Source: Rhodospirillales bacterium
GTDB lineage: Bacteria; Pseudomonadota; Alphaproteobacteria; Micavibrionales; Micavibrionaceae
NCBI GenBank assembly: GCA_020638365.1
Contig: JACKIQ010000003.1
Coordinates: 351,004 to 415,003 of the forward strand
Length of the DNA stretch: 64,000 nucleotides
Direction: 5' to 3'
The position numbers and the translations under genes are program-made. The notes below the pieces were generated by a model. It saw only the letters and a list, made by a program, of their open reading frames with translations, did not search any database and was not told the DNA's origin. Below are positions 20,545-29,025 of the stretch, in pieces. Position 1 is the stretch's first letter. The number at the start of each line of letters is the position of its first letter.

Positions 20545-21270
20545 TTAAGCCGCTGCTTTATGCGGTTTTTCCTTGTTGTCATTTCTGATCTGGCCAAGAA
20601 AAGCACTGACAGCGCGGTCCAGATTATCTGCAAGGGATGCGATGTTATCCGCAGATCCTGAGAGCATCTCTGCAGACTGGCCCGTCTCGGACGCGCCTTG
20701 CTGGACATTGCCGATGACGCTGGAGACTTCGCGTGCGGCGGAAGCGACTTCTGCAATGTTCCGTGTTATTTCGGCGATCGTTGAGTTCTGTTCTTCAACA
20801 GCGCCGGCGGCTGAGCCCAGAAGCCCGTCGATATCCGAGACGTTCTTGATGATCACCTGCATAGCCTGAACGGAAGCCTGCGTCGCGTTTTGAATGTCCG
20901 CTATCCGCCCCTCGATTTCCTCCGTTTTTTTACCGGTTTCGGTTGCCAGTTTTTTAACTTCGTCCGCCACAACGGCGAAGGCTTTCTCAGCGTCAACATC
21001 CATAATGAGATTAAGGTTGTCATCGACCCGGTTACCCTCATCGACGCCTCCGGAAAAGTTGCGCCAGACATTGGCCGTATAATTCAGTTCGAAATCGTAT
21101 CCCGCCTCATGCCATTGCGTACGCAGGCCGCCCCAGTCGCCTGTCAGGGTGCTTTCGTTGTAGTTCATGACGTCGTCATCAGCAAAAACTGCCACACCTA
21201 AAGCTATCGTCAGTAACATTGAGATAAAAAGGGATACTGAGTAATGAGCAGTCCGTTTTGGGATAGACAT
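20545..21270 (-). CDS. Chimera: OprB-like porin N-terminus fused to chemoreceptor C-terminus
   Basis: Residues 1-30 are a signal peptide and 31-93 match the mature N-terminus of carbohydrate porins (TLTGDWGGLRTQ, DFELNYTANVWRNFSGG, NLNLIMDVD). From about residue 94 the sequence turns abruptly into the C-terminal half of a methyl-accepting chemotaxis protein (KAFAVVADEVKKLATET, AAGAVEEQNSTIAEITRNI, SGSADNIASLADNLDRAVSAFL). The fusion point is near 20990. The chemoreceptor's transmembrane part and the hairpin tip are missing, and the porin barrel is missing, so neither function should survive. The signal peptide would send a cytoplasmic helix bundle to the periplasm. It is most likely a deletion product joining two former genes. 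Confidence 0.85.
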   Translation of the reverse strand: MSIPKRTAHYSVSLFISMLLTIALGVAVFADDDVMNYNESTLTGDWGGLRTQWHEAGYDFELNYTANVWRNFSGGVDEGNRVDDNLNLIMDVDAEKAFAVVADEVKKLATETGKKTEEIEGRIADIQNATQASVQAMQVIIKNVSDIDGLLGSAAGAVEEQNSTIAEITRNIAEVASAAREVSSVIGNVQQGASETGQSAEMLSGSADNIASLADNLDRAVSAFLGQIRNDNKEKPHKAAA

Positions 21271-21655
21271 GATTTTTTCCTTGAATTTTTACTAAGAAAT
21301 TATTTCACCTAAAGCTAAAGTCAGGAAGGGGGGGCTTTTCTATCCACAATTACATACTTTTGATCTTTCTGAATCTTATGGGATAAACGCGATTGTTGAG
21401 AAAAGAACTTGCAGTTTTTCCTCGGATAAAACCAACCCTTAACAGGTCTTGGCGGTTGTTCTGAAAACGGCCTACTTTAGTAATCAAGCGTTATTTCTGA
21501 ATAAAACGTTAAAAATATTCAATTCTAATTATTAAGAATGGTTACATGTGTATTCGTTTCATTGTCCGGTTCTTTTTCTGCTGTCTTTTTAGTTACATAT
21601 TAACCTGACTTAGCGACAATATTGTATTGTCGGGCATTATTTCATTTAAAACGCT
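21271..21655. other. Intergenic region between the chimera and the FIST operon
   Basis: About 385 AT-rich bases without a credible gene. It lies between divergent genes, so it probably carries promoters for both. The clearest element is a perfect 8-bp inverted repeat at 21614-21632, just before the receiver gene. I saw no RNA gene. Confidence 0.6.
21614..21632. promoter_or_regulatory. Operator-like inverted repeat
   Basis: CGACAATA, a 3-base spacer TTG and TATTGTCG form a perfect 8-bp dyad 24 bases upstream of the receiver gene start. It could be a regulator site or an mRNA hairpin. No cognate regulator is identified. Confidence 0.45.
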
Positions 21656-22054
21656 ATGAATGTCGAAGCTTTAAAAGTCCTGATCGTAGACGATCACATG
21701 CTCATGCGGAGCATGGTTGAGAATTATTGCCTATCCATGGGGTTTAAGACTATCAAAGCCTGTTCGGGGGGGGCTCAGGCCCTGAATGCCATGCGGACCG
21801 ATGATTACGATCTCGTTCTCATGGACTGGGGGATGCCCGATATACCGGGTATCGAAGTTCTCAAAACCCTGCGCGCAGACAAGAAGAACGACAGAACCGC
21901 GATTGTCATGGTTACTGCCGAATCAGAAGATTTGCGTCTTATAGAGGCGCTGGAAGCGGGGGCGACGTCTTATCTGGTCAAGCCGTTCTCGCAGGAAGAT
22001 TTCGAGAAGAATGTCAGAAACGTCCTTGAGTGGCTCAAGAAGCAAAGAGGGTGA
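21656..22054 (+). CDS. Single-domain response regulator (CheY-like)
   Basis: A 132-residue stand-alone receiver. The acidic pair is Asp12/Asp13, the phosphoacceptor Asp57 is in LVLMDWGMP, with Thr87 and Lys109 (YLVKPF) completing the active site. There is no output domain, so it should act by protein contact as CheY does. It is the first gene of an operon with a CheX-like phosphatase (30 bases downstream), a FIST sensor and a CheA-like kinase, and is presumably the target of that kinase. Confidence 0.93.
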   Translation: MNVEALKVLIVDDHMLMRSMVENYCLSMGFKTIKACSGGAQALNAMRTDDYDLVLMDWGMPDIPGIEVLKTLRADKKNDRTAIVMVTAESEDLRLIEALEAGATSYLVKPFSQEDFEKNVRNVLEWLKKQRG

Positions 22055-22084
22055 AACATGCAGATTTTTTGTAAGGGGTAATCC

Positions 22085-22600
22085 GTGGGACAGTTTGTCA
22101 TGTTGCCGAAAATTCGAAAGGAGCTGCCGGAAATTATCTCCAGGCAGGTCGAGAGAGTTTTCCTGACCATGTTCAACGTCCGTATAGAACGGGCGGACCG
22201 GCTGGCCGGTTCCTATAACGACGATGATTTGATTTCTACGGTGACGTTTTCTCAAGGCGAGACGAAAATCATCCTGCGTATCGGCGTGCCGCGCATGTTT
22301 CTTTCCAGTCTTCTTCAGAAAATCTACGGTCCGGTAATCGGAAGCCACGAGATGACCTATGAAGATTCGGTCTGTGAAATTACCAATATAGTCGGAAATG
22401 CCGTTAAGAAGCACCTTAACGAGCATGGTTATTCCTTTGTCATGAGTATTCCGAAAATAGATTTTGATTTTCATACCCGCTATGAGAAAGGGAGCGATGA
22501 CCACATGGAGCTTGAGTTTGTTTTCAACGGAGAGCGGTTGTCGGTCGACATGATTACATTTTACAGAGGCATTTTTGAAGGGGACGAGGTTTTTATATGA
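22085..22600 (+). CDS. CheX/CheC-like phosphatase domain protein
   Basis: A 171-residue protein matching the CheX-like fold. The catalytic pair of the CheC/CheX/FliY family, Glu-x-x-Asn, is seen at Glu98 and Asn101 (CEITNIVGNAVKKHL), followed by GYSFVMSIPKI as in CheX. Family members dephosphorylate CheY-type receivers, so the adjacent receiver is the expected substrate. Start is GTG with AAGGGG about 9 bases upstream. Its stop overlaps the FIST gene start (ATGA), implying coupled translation. The phosphatase activity is inference. Confidence 0.82.
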   Translation: MGQFVMLPKIRKELPEIISRQVERVFLTMFNVRIERADRLAGSYNDDDLISTVTFSQGETKIILRIGVPRMFLSSLLQKIYGPVIGSHEMTYEDSVCEITNIVGNAVKKHLNEHGYSFVMSIPKIDFDFHTRYEKGSDDHMELEFVFNGERLSVDMITFYRGIFEGDEVFI

Positions 22601-23736
22601 AAGTCTATTCTAAATTGATTGAGGGTCGTTCGGGGGAGGATACAATCACCGATCTTCGCGAGATTTCTCCCGATATCGTTTTTGTTTTTTTCTCGCCGGA
22701 ACAGGCGGGTTCCTCCGTTCTTAAAATGTTGTGCGAGTCTTTCAAGGATATACCTGTAGTCGGGTGTTCCACAGCCGGGGAGATTTCCGACGGCGGCGTT
22801 TCGGAGGGCACTCTTTCGGTCATGGCCATTCATTTCGAAAACACCCCGGTCCGGGTCGCGGGGCAGCCGATCAAGAATGCGGATGAGTGCTATGAGAAAG
22901 CCCGCCTTCTGGCACAGAATCTCTTAAGCGACGATCTTTCCGGTGTCTTCGTTCTTGCTCCAGGCCTGAATGTAAACGGAAGTGCCATTGCAAAAGGTCT
23001 GGTCAGTGTACTGGGTTCCGAAGTGCCGGTTTCGGGAGGGCTTGCGGGCGATAAAACAAATTTTTCTACTACGTACACTCTGCTGAATGGCGTTGTTTCC
23101 GAAAATACGCTTGTGGCGGTCGGATTTTACGGTCCGCATATTCGAATCGGGACAGGATCCAAGGGGGGATGGGCGCCGTTTGGAGCGGTACGCCGTGTGA
23201 CCAAGTCTGATGGAAATATTCTTTACGAACTAGACGATAAGCCCGCGCTGGATCTTTATGTCCAGTATCTTGGCGATAAAGCCGAGCAGTTGCCTTCCAG
23301 CGGTTTACTGTACCCTTTTTCGATCCTTGAAGACGACCAGAGCGAAACGGGGCTGATCCGGACAATTCTTGACGTAGACTACGAGAAAAAAAGCCTTACG
23401 CTTGCAGGGGATATGCCCCAGGGTAAATTTGTCAGGCTCATGCATGCCGATGTCGATTTACTTATAGAGGGCGCAGAGAACGCCGCGCAGGAGGCTCAGC
23501 TTAAAGACGGTGACAAGAAGACGCGGGCGGCGTTTCTTGTCAGTTGTGTGGGGAGAAAGATAGTCATGTCCGATGATGTGATTGAGGAAGTAGAAGCGGT
23601 TCAGTCCTTTTTAGGACCCGAGACCGCGCTATCGGGCTTCTATTCCTACGGAGAGATCTGTAATTCAGACATTACAAAAACCGTGGAACTTCACAACCAG
23701 ACCATGACCATTACCGTGCTGTTCGAGGTCACATGA
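22597..23736 (+). CDS. FIST sensor domain protein
   Basis: A 379-residue protein with FIST_N (about 20-205, VVGCSTAGEISDGGVSEGTLS and a GGLAGD loop) and FIST_C (about 215-365, LYVQYLGDKAEQLPSSGLLYPF and the end GFYSYGEI). FIST modules are predicted small-molecule sensors of bacterial signalling proteins. The protein is soluble and has no membrane segment, so sensing would be cytoplasmic. It is coupled by ATGA overlap to the CheX-like gene and is 4 bases from the kinase gene. This fits a role as a separate sensor subunit feeding the kinase. Confidence 0.9.
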   Translation: MKVYSKLIEGRSGEDTITDLREISPDIVFVFFSPEQAGSSVLKMLCESFKDIPVVGCSTAGEISDGGVSEGTLSVMAIHFENTPVRVAGQPIKNADECYEKARLLAQNLLSDDLSGVFVLAPGLNVNGSAIAKGLVSVLGSEVPVSGGLAGDKTNFSTTYTLLNGVVSENTLVAVGFYGPHIRIGTGSKGGWAPFGAVRRVTKSDGNILYELDDKPALDLYVQYLGDKAEQLPSSGLLYPFSILEDDQSETGLIRTILDVDYEKKSLTLAGDMPQGKFVRLMHADVDLLIEGAENAAQEAQLKDGDKKTRAAFLVSCVGRKIVMSDDVIEEVEAVQSFLGPETALSGFYSYGEICNSDITKTVELHNQTMTITVLFEVT

Positions 23737-23740
23737 GAGC

Positions 23741-25444
23741 ATGGCCAGAATACGCAACAAGTTACATAGGCAGTTCAAGCGCTACCTAGGGACTGAAGAT
23801 CCTTCGAACATTGTTGCCGGGATGCGCGGTCAGGCAGAGGCCGGGGGGCATGACGACTGCGTGGCATTCTTTGACGGTCTCCCAGGATTTTTCGAGGCCG
23901 TTGCCCGCACATACGAGGAATACGAAGACAAGAATAAAATGGCCTTGCGGAACCTGGATATCAGTTCCGAGGAGCTTAATAGCGCCAATTCCAAACTTGA
24001 GCGGTTAAACCGTTCCATGGAAGCGATGCTTGAAAGCCTCGGGCCTGCCTTGCTGTTTTTTAACAAGGGCGGTTTGTGCGCAGATACATTTTCACGCTCC
24101 TGTCTTGATCTTCTGGAGTGTGAACCTGCGGGGGCGTACATCTGGGATGTTCTCAATTGCGGTGATGATGCGCGCGCCAGTCTGGAAAAACTTCTGACCC
24201 TGGCGTTCAAGAACATATCCGCGATGACGGTAGAAGATCTTTTCAAGATTGCCCCGCAATTTTATCCGCACTCCAAGGGCTTGGTCATATCATTGAAGTA
24301 CAAGCCTATTTTCGGGGGAAGCGGCGCGTTGCAGGGGATTCTTCTTATCGCCGAAGATATTACGGAAGAGGTCCACTATAAAGCGCTAGCAAATCAGCGG
24401 GAAATGCACAGCAAGAAGATATTGCGACTGATCCAGAACCGGAAGGATTACCTTGCTTTTCTTGGGCAAGTCGAAGAGTTCTTTCTTTCTGAGAATCCCC
24501 TGTTTTATGAACAGATTTCGCTGTTTGAACTCAAGGGCGACCTGCATACATTCAAGGGACTGGCGGGAAGCTTTTACCTTGATGATTTTGCCGAGATCAT
24601 CCAGAACCTTGAAACGCTGGTCGTTCAGGAGGGTATGACCCTGCGTAATGCGTTCGGGCATATCGAGGAGGCGATTCCCGAGATTTTTTCCACTATCGAA
24701 GGGGCTAGAGACTTTGTACAGTCGCTTTTCGGGGACGGCGGGGCGGTCGATCCGAATTTGGTTCAAGTCAGGCGTGATGAACTCATCAGTTTTTTCAAAG
24801 CCCTGAGCATGGAGGAAGGAGTGGGGGCGCTAAAAGACCTCTATTACAAAACTTTTTTGACCGTTCCAATCAAGGACCTTCTGCTTTCACTGGACCAGCA
24901 TATCAGGGAGACGGCCGGAAGGCTCGGTAAATCCATGAAATCCAGCCGACTGGAGGGTGACACTTTCAGCCTGCCGGTCGGTGTTTACGATGATGTGTTT
25001 TCAACGTTCGTCCATCTTGTGCGCAATGCGATTGACCACGGGATTGAAAGCCCGGAAGAGCGCGAGAGGAACGGGAAAGCCCGGGAAGGGCAGATCATGG
25101 TGCGGGCGGAGACCTTTGACAATCAGGGCGAGCCGTGGTTTCGAATCATTTTCCGCGATGACGGGGCGGGCATTAATGCACAAAATATTCGCGAGCGGAT
25201 GGCCGCTCTCGAACAGGATTCGACCGGGATGAAAGACGAGGAGGTCATTCAAAACATTTTTATGCCGGGTTTTTCCTCCAAGCGCGGGGTTTCTATCATG
25301 TCGGGGCGCGGGGTCGGTCTTTCGGCGATCTCCAAGGAGGTTCGAAAGCTCGGGGGCAGCATTTCCGTGTCTTCGGAACCGGGAAAAGGCACGACTTTCG
25401 CGATTGATCTTCCTATTCTGGATGATGTGGCGATTCGCGGGTAG
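23741..25444 (+). CDS. CheA-like histidine kinase with PAS-like and Hpt regions
   Basis: A 567-residue soluble kinase. Order: coiled coil (about 55-95), PAS-like region (about 95-210), an Hpt domain with His269 in LHTFKGLAGSF (HxxKG), a linker, and an HATPase domain with N-box Asn429 (VRNAIDHGIES), DDGAG at 473-477 and SGRGVGLSAI at 521-530. As in CheA the phosphorylated histidine is in an Hpt domain, not a DHp helix. There is no CheW-like domain, so it does not look like a chemotaxis array kinase. It completes a sensor-kinase-receiver-phosphatase operon with the three preceding genes. Confidence 0.9.
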   Translation: MARIRNKLHRQFKRYLGTEDPSNIVAGMRGQAEAGGHDDCVAFFDGLPGFFEAVARTYEEYEDKNKMALRNLDISSEELNSANSKLERLNRSMEAMLESLGPALLFFNKGGLCADTFSRSCLDLLECEPAGAYIWDVLNCGDDARASLEKLLTLAFKNISAMTVEDLFKIAPQFYPHSKGLVISLKYKPIFGGSGALQGILLIAEDITEEVHYKALANQREMHSKKILRLIQNRKDYLAFLGQVEEFFLSENPLFYEQISLFELKGDLHTFKGLAGSFYLDDFAEIIQNLETLVVQEGMTLRNAFGHIEEAIPEIFSTIEGARDFVQSLFGDGGAVDPNLVQVRRDELISFFKALSMEEGVGALKDLYYKTFLTVPIKDLLLSLDQHIRETAGRLGKSMKSSRLEGDTFSLPVGVYDDVFSTFVHLVRNAIDHGIESPEERERNGKAREGQIMVRAETFDNQGEPWFRIIFRDDGAGINAQNIRERMAALEQDSTGMKDEEVIQNIFMPGFSSKRGVSIMSGRGVGLSAISKEVRKLGGSISVSSEPGKGTTFAIDLPILDDVAIRG

Positions 25445-25483
25445 CGCTTAGGGCTTGTTTCCCGATTATTGATTTTTCTTTTT

Positions 25484-27019
25484 TCAGTTCTTCAGCCACT
25501 TTACTTCGTAGAGGTCGAAACGGCGGTCGCGGAAGTTTTGCACCGTTCCGGATTTGCGGGCCAGAAGCAGGTCATTGATATTCAGATCAGCGAAGATGAT
25601 CGTTTCCGTATTCGGGGACGCTTCGGCGGCAATTCCGTCCCGCGCGAACGGGAAGTCGCACGGGGTGAAAATTCCGCTGTGCGCGTAGTGGATGTCCATG
25701 TTCTCCACATCCGGTATGTTGCCGATCACGCCGGCTGTCGCAACGTAAAACTGATTTTCAATGGCTCGGGCCTGCGAGCAGTATTTGACCCGCAGATGCC
25801 CCTGCCGCTCGTCGGTGCAATACGGGACGAACAGCATCAGCGCGCCCTGATCGGCCAGATGGCGGGCGAGTTCGGGGAATTCCGAGTCGTAGCAAATCAG
25901 CACTCCTATCGGACCGCAATCGGTCTGAATAACGTTGAGATTATGACCGCCCTTGATGTTCCACCAGTAGCGTTCGTTCGGAGTCGGCTGAATTTTGGCC
26001 TGTTCATGCACCTCACCGTTGCGCAGGAAAACGTAGGAAATATTGAGGAGTTCCTTACCTCTCATTGTCGGGTGGGAGCCACCGATAATGTTGATGTTGT
26101 AGGAAATCGCCATCTCGTTCATTGCCTTGACGTAGGGCTTGGTGTAGGCGGTGATCTTGCGGATGGACTGCTCGGGGTTCATTTTTTCCTTTTCAGCAGA
26201 GAGCAGGGCAAGCGTGTAGAGTTCGGGGAAGACCACGAAATCCGCTCGGTAGTCGGCGGCTATGTCGACAAAATATTCGACCTGCGTGATAAAATCCTCG
26301 AATTTCTTGACCTTTCTGACCTGAAACTGCACGCAGGCGACCCGGACCGATCCCTGACGGCGTCCACGGGGTTGCTTGACCTTGTCAACGCCCAAGACGT
26401 TTTTCCAGAGCATGTGTACTGCGTGGCCACCGGATTCCCTGTCGTAGATCATGTAGTCGTCGAGGATGCCTATCGGCTCAAAGCCGTTGCGGATCTGGAA
26501 CCCGATAACGGGATCGCGAAGTTTCTTGGCCTTGACCTGCTTGAGGTACTCTTCGGGGCTCATCCCTTTACGGGCGTGCTTGGCGTAGTTTGGCATCCGT
26601 CCGCCGAAGACTATCCCCTTGAGATCAAGCTCCAGACAGAGTTTCTTGCGCATGTTATACAGGCGCTGGCCGATGCGCATGCCTCGCATGTCCGGGTCTA
26701 CGCTGACATCCATACCGTAAAGATATTCGCCGTCCGGATTGTGCTGCGTGGCGTAGCCGCCGCCGGTCGCTCCTTTCCAGGTGTGGGTTTCAAGCGCGAT
26801 TTTTTCATCGACTATGCACGTGGAGGCGTAGCCCACGATTTTTCCGTCGTAAATCGCGATGAACTGGCCTTCGGGGAAGGTCGTGATGTGGCTGCGGATC
26901 ATCTTGTCGGTAAAGCTCAGGGCGCCGTAGACTTTCTGGTTAAGGGCGTAGATTTCCGGGACGTCTTCGAGGGTCGCGTTGCGTGTGACGAGATTGGCGC
27001 TTTTAATTTTTTTACTCAT
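25484..27019 (-). CDS. Bifunctional GNAT acetyltransferase / carbon-nitrogen hydrolase
   Basis: A 511-residue fusion. The N-terminal GNAT part (about 10-200) shows MDVSVDPDMRGMRIGQRLY as its acetyl-CoA loop. The C-terminal nitrilase-superfamily part (about 224-505) has the catalytic triad Glu266 (VVFPELY), Lys342 (AKIQPTP) and Cys376 (GVLICYDSEFPE). Such fusions occur widely in proteobacteria and their substrate is unsettled. An amide is likely acylated or hydrolysed. AAGGA at a proper distance supports the start at 27019 rather than 27097. It is the last gene of a minus-strand run with Uup, a RimK-like ligase and a GNAT. Confidence 0.92.
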   Translation of the reverse strand: MSKKIKSANLVTRNATLEDVPEIYALNQKVYGALSFTDKMIRSHITTFPEGQFIAIYDGKIVGYASTCIVDEKIALETHTWKGATGGGYATQHNPDGEYLYGMDVSVDPDMRGMRIGQRLYNMRKKLCLELDLKGIVFGGRMPNYAKHARKGMSPEEYLKQVKAKKLRDPVIGFQIRNGFEPIGILDDYMIYDRESGGHAVHMLWKNVLGVDKVKQPRGRRQGSVRVACVQFQVRKVKKFEDFITQVEYFVDIAADYRADFVVFPELYTLALLSAEKEKMNPEQSIRKITAYTKPYVKAMNEMAISYNINIIGGSHPTMRGKELLNISYVFLRNGEVHEQAKIQPTPNERYWWNIKGGHNLNVIQTDCGPIGVLICYDSEFPELARHLADQGALMLFVPYCTDERQGHLRVKYCSQARAIENQFYVATAGVIGNIPDVENMDIHYAHSGIFTPCDFPFARDGIAAEASPNTETIIFADLNINDLLLARKSGTVQNFRDRRFDLYEVKWLKN

Positions 27020-27097
27020 CAATTTTCCTTGTTTTCGGGTTCTTTTTCTGTTTAAGCCATTGCCGGTCATCCTAACGGGAAATACAGGAGAGAACAA

Positions 27098-28954
27098 TCA
27101 CACTGCGTTTTCCCTCATTTCATCCAGTTCGAGCCAGCGGAGTTCGGCGGCATCCAGTTCCTTCTGGGCGCGGGGGAGGCGTTTGGACACACGGTCGAAT
27201 TCCTCCGGGTTTTCCATGTAGAGGCGGGGGTTTTCCATCGCCTGCTGCAGGGCGGTGAGTTCGCGTTCCAGCGCAGCAATTTTTTCGGGAAGATTTTCAA
27301 GCTCGTGTCTGAGCTTGTAGGTCATTTTGCCGCCCGGCGGTTTTTTTGCAGGCGCTGCGGGTGAAGCTTCTTTCTTTTTTTGCTGCGGCTTTTCTTCTGA
27401 GGAGGCGGGCGGGTTTTCCTCGTTTTGCGCTTTTTTGAACGCAACATAATCGCTGTAGCCTCCTATAATCCCCTCGACCTCGCCGTTGCCTTCAAAGACG
27501 AGCATCTTGTTTACCGTGCGATCCAGAAAGTCCCGGTCGTGGGAGACGACGACGAGCGTGCCTTCGAAGGTTCGCAGAATGTTGGTCAGCATATCGAGCG
27601 TGTCCATGTCGAGGTCGTTGGTCGGCTCGTCAAGGATCAGGAGGCTGCCCGGATTGGCCAGAATTTTTGCCAGCATGAGGCGGTTTTTCTGGCCGCCCGA
27701 GAGGGTGTTGACCGCGCGCCACGCATCTTCCGGGTCGAAGAGGAAATCCTTCAGATAGCCGCAGACGTGGCGCATCTTGCCGCGCACATCCAGATAATCG
27801 GTTCCGGCGGCGCAGAGGTTGTCTTTGAGCGTCTTGTCGTTCTGAAGCTGCGAGCGGTTCTGGTCGAAATAGGATATTGAGAGGTTTTTTGCGATTTTCA
27901 TCTTGCCGGTATCCGGCTTTTCTTCTCCGGTCAGGAGACGCAGGAACGTGGTTTTTCCGGACCCGTTTTTGCCCATCAGGCCGATGCGGTCGCCCTTTTT
28001 GATGCGCATATTGAATTTTTGCAGAATGACCAGTTTGTTTGCGGTTTTGGGTGAGCCGAAGCTTTTGCAGACCTGCATGAATTCGGCGATATTCTGGGAA
28101 GATTCCTCCGCTTTAAGAGGGGGGAGTTCGATTTTCGAGACGATCCTGCGGTATTGTTTTTGCGCCAGTTCAAGGGCATCACGCGCTTCGAAAGCTTGTT
28201 CCTGCCGCCTTATGTTGCGTTTGACCCGCGCCTTGACTCCACGTGTGGCCCATTCCATTTCCAGTTCGACTTTTTTAGCCTGATTTTGCAGGGCGCGGCC
28301 TTCTTGTTCGAGCAACTCCTGTGACCATTCCGCAAAATATTTAAATCCGCGCGGGCTGACTTTCAGTGCGCCGCGGTCGAGCCAGAAGACCCGGTCGGTG
28401 ATATTGGCGAGGAACGCGCGGTCATGGGAGATGCACATCACGGCCCCGCGGTAGGATTGCAGGTAGCGTTCGAGCCATTCGATCAGTTCGAGGTCCATGT
28501 GGTTAGTCGGCTCGTCCAGAAGGAGGATGTCCGGCTCCTCCACCAGTGCGCGCGCCAGAGCCGCCCGCCGCAACTGTCCGCCTGAAAGCGTATTCAGTCT
28601 GTCGTTGACATCCAGACCAAGCGGCTGGATGACCATCTCGACCTTATAGGTTTTGTCCCATTCCTCGGTTTCTTCGGCCAGCCCCTCGAACACGAAATCC
28701 ATGACGGTCTGGTCGGTCGGCTCGACGTGCTGGCGCATATACCCCGTGGTTATGCCGGGGAGGGTCCAGCGTTTGCCGTCGTCGAGTTCGCGTTCCCCCG
28801 TGATGAGATTCATCAGGGTGGTCTTGCCGGCGCCGTTCTTGCCGACGAGGGCGATTTTGCGTCCGGCGTGGATGTGGAAGGTCAGCCCCTCGAAAAAAGG
28901 TTTTCCGCCCAGAATAACGCAGGCGTCTTCAATGCTAAGGATCAGGTCCGACAT
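27098..28954 (-). CDS. uup: ABC-F family ATPase (Uup-like)
   Basis: A 618-residue soluble protein with two ABC ATPase domains: Walker A GKNGAGKTT and GKNGSGKTT, signatures LSGGQLRRAALARAL and LSGGQKNRLMLAKIL, and Walker B LLLDEPTNHMD / LILDEPTNDLD. A linker with two charged helices separates them, and a C-terminal basic coiled coil of about 70 residues follows a Pro/Ala/Lys hinge, as in Uup. ABC-F proteins act on ribosomes or, for Uup, on DNA and ribosome-associated processes. It lies in the middle of the minus-strand cluster. Confidence 0.92.
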   Translation of the reverse strand: MSDLILSIEDACVILGGKPFFEGLTFHIHAGRKIALVGKNGAGKTTLMNLITGERELDDGKRWTLPGITTGYMRQHVEPTDQTVMDFVFEGLAEETEEWDKTYKVEMVIQPLGLDVNDRLNTLSGGQLRRAALARALVEEPDILLLDEPTNHMDLELIEWLERYLQSYRGAVMCISHDRAFLANITDRVFWLDRGALKVSPRGFKYFAEWSQELLEQEGRALQNQAKKVELEMEWATRGVKARVKRNIRRQEQAFEARDALELAQKQYRRIVSKIELPPLKAEESSQNIAEFMQVCKSFGSPKTANKLVILQKFNMRIKKGDRIGLMGKNGSGKTTFLRLLTGEEKPDTGKMKIAKNLSISYFDQNRSQLQNDKTLKDNLCAAGTDYLDVRGKMRHVCGYLKDFLFDPEDAWRAVNTLSGGQKNRLMLAKILANPGSLLILDEPTNDLDMDTLDMLTNILRTFEGTLVVVSHDRDFLDRTVNKMLVFEGNGEVEGIIGGYSDYVAFKKAQNEENPPASSEEKPQQKKKEASPAAPAKKPPGGKMTYKLRHELENLPEKIAALERELTALQQAMENPRLYMENPEEFDRVSKRLPRAQKELDAAELRWLELDEMRENAV

Positions 28955-29025
28955 CCGTGGGTTTTAGCAGGCCGCACGGGATCGCGCAAACCGGAATCTT
29001 GCGGGGAAGGGGCGGGTTAAAACGT

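Noticed and set aside
25469..27055. 528-residue plus-strand frame over the GNAT-nitrilase gene
   Set aside because: The opposite strand encodes intact GNAT and nitrilase motifs, and this frame has none.
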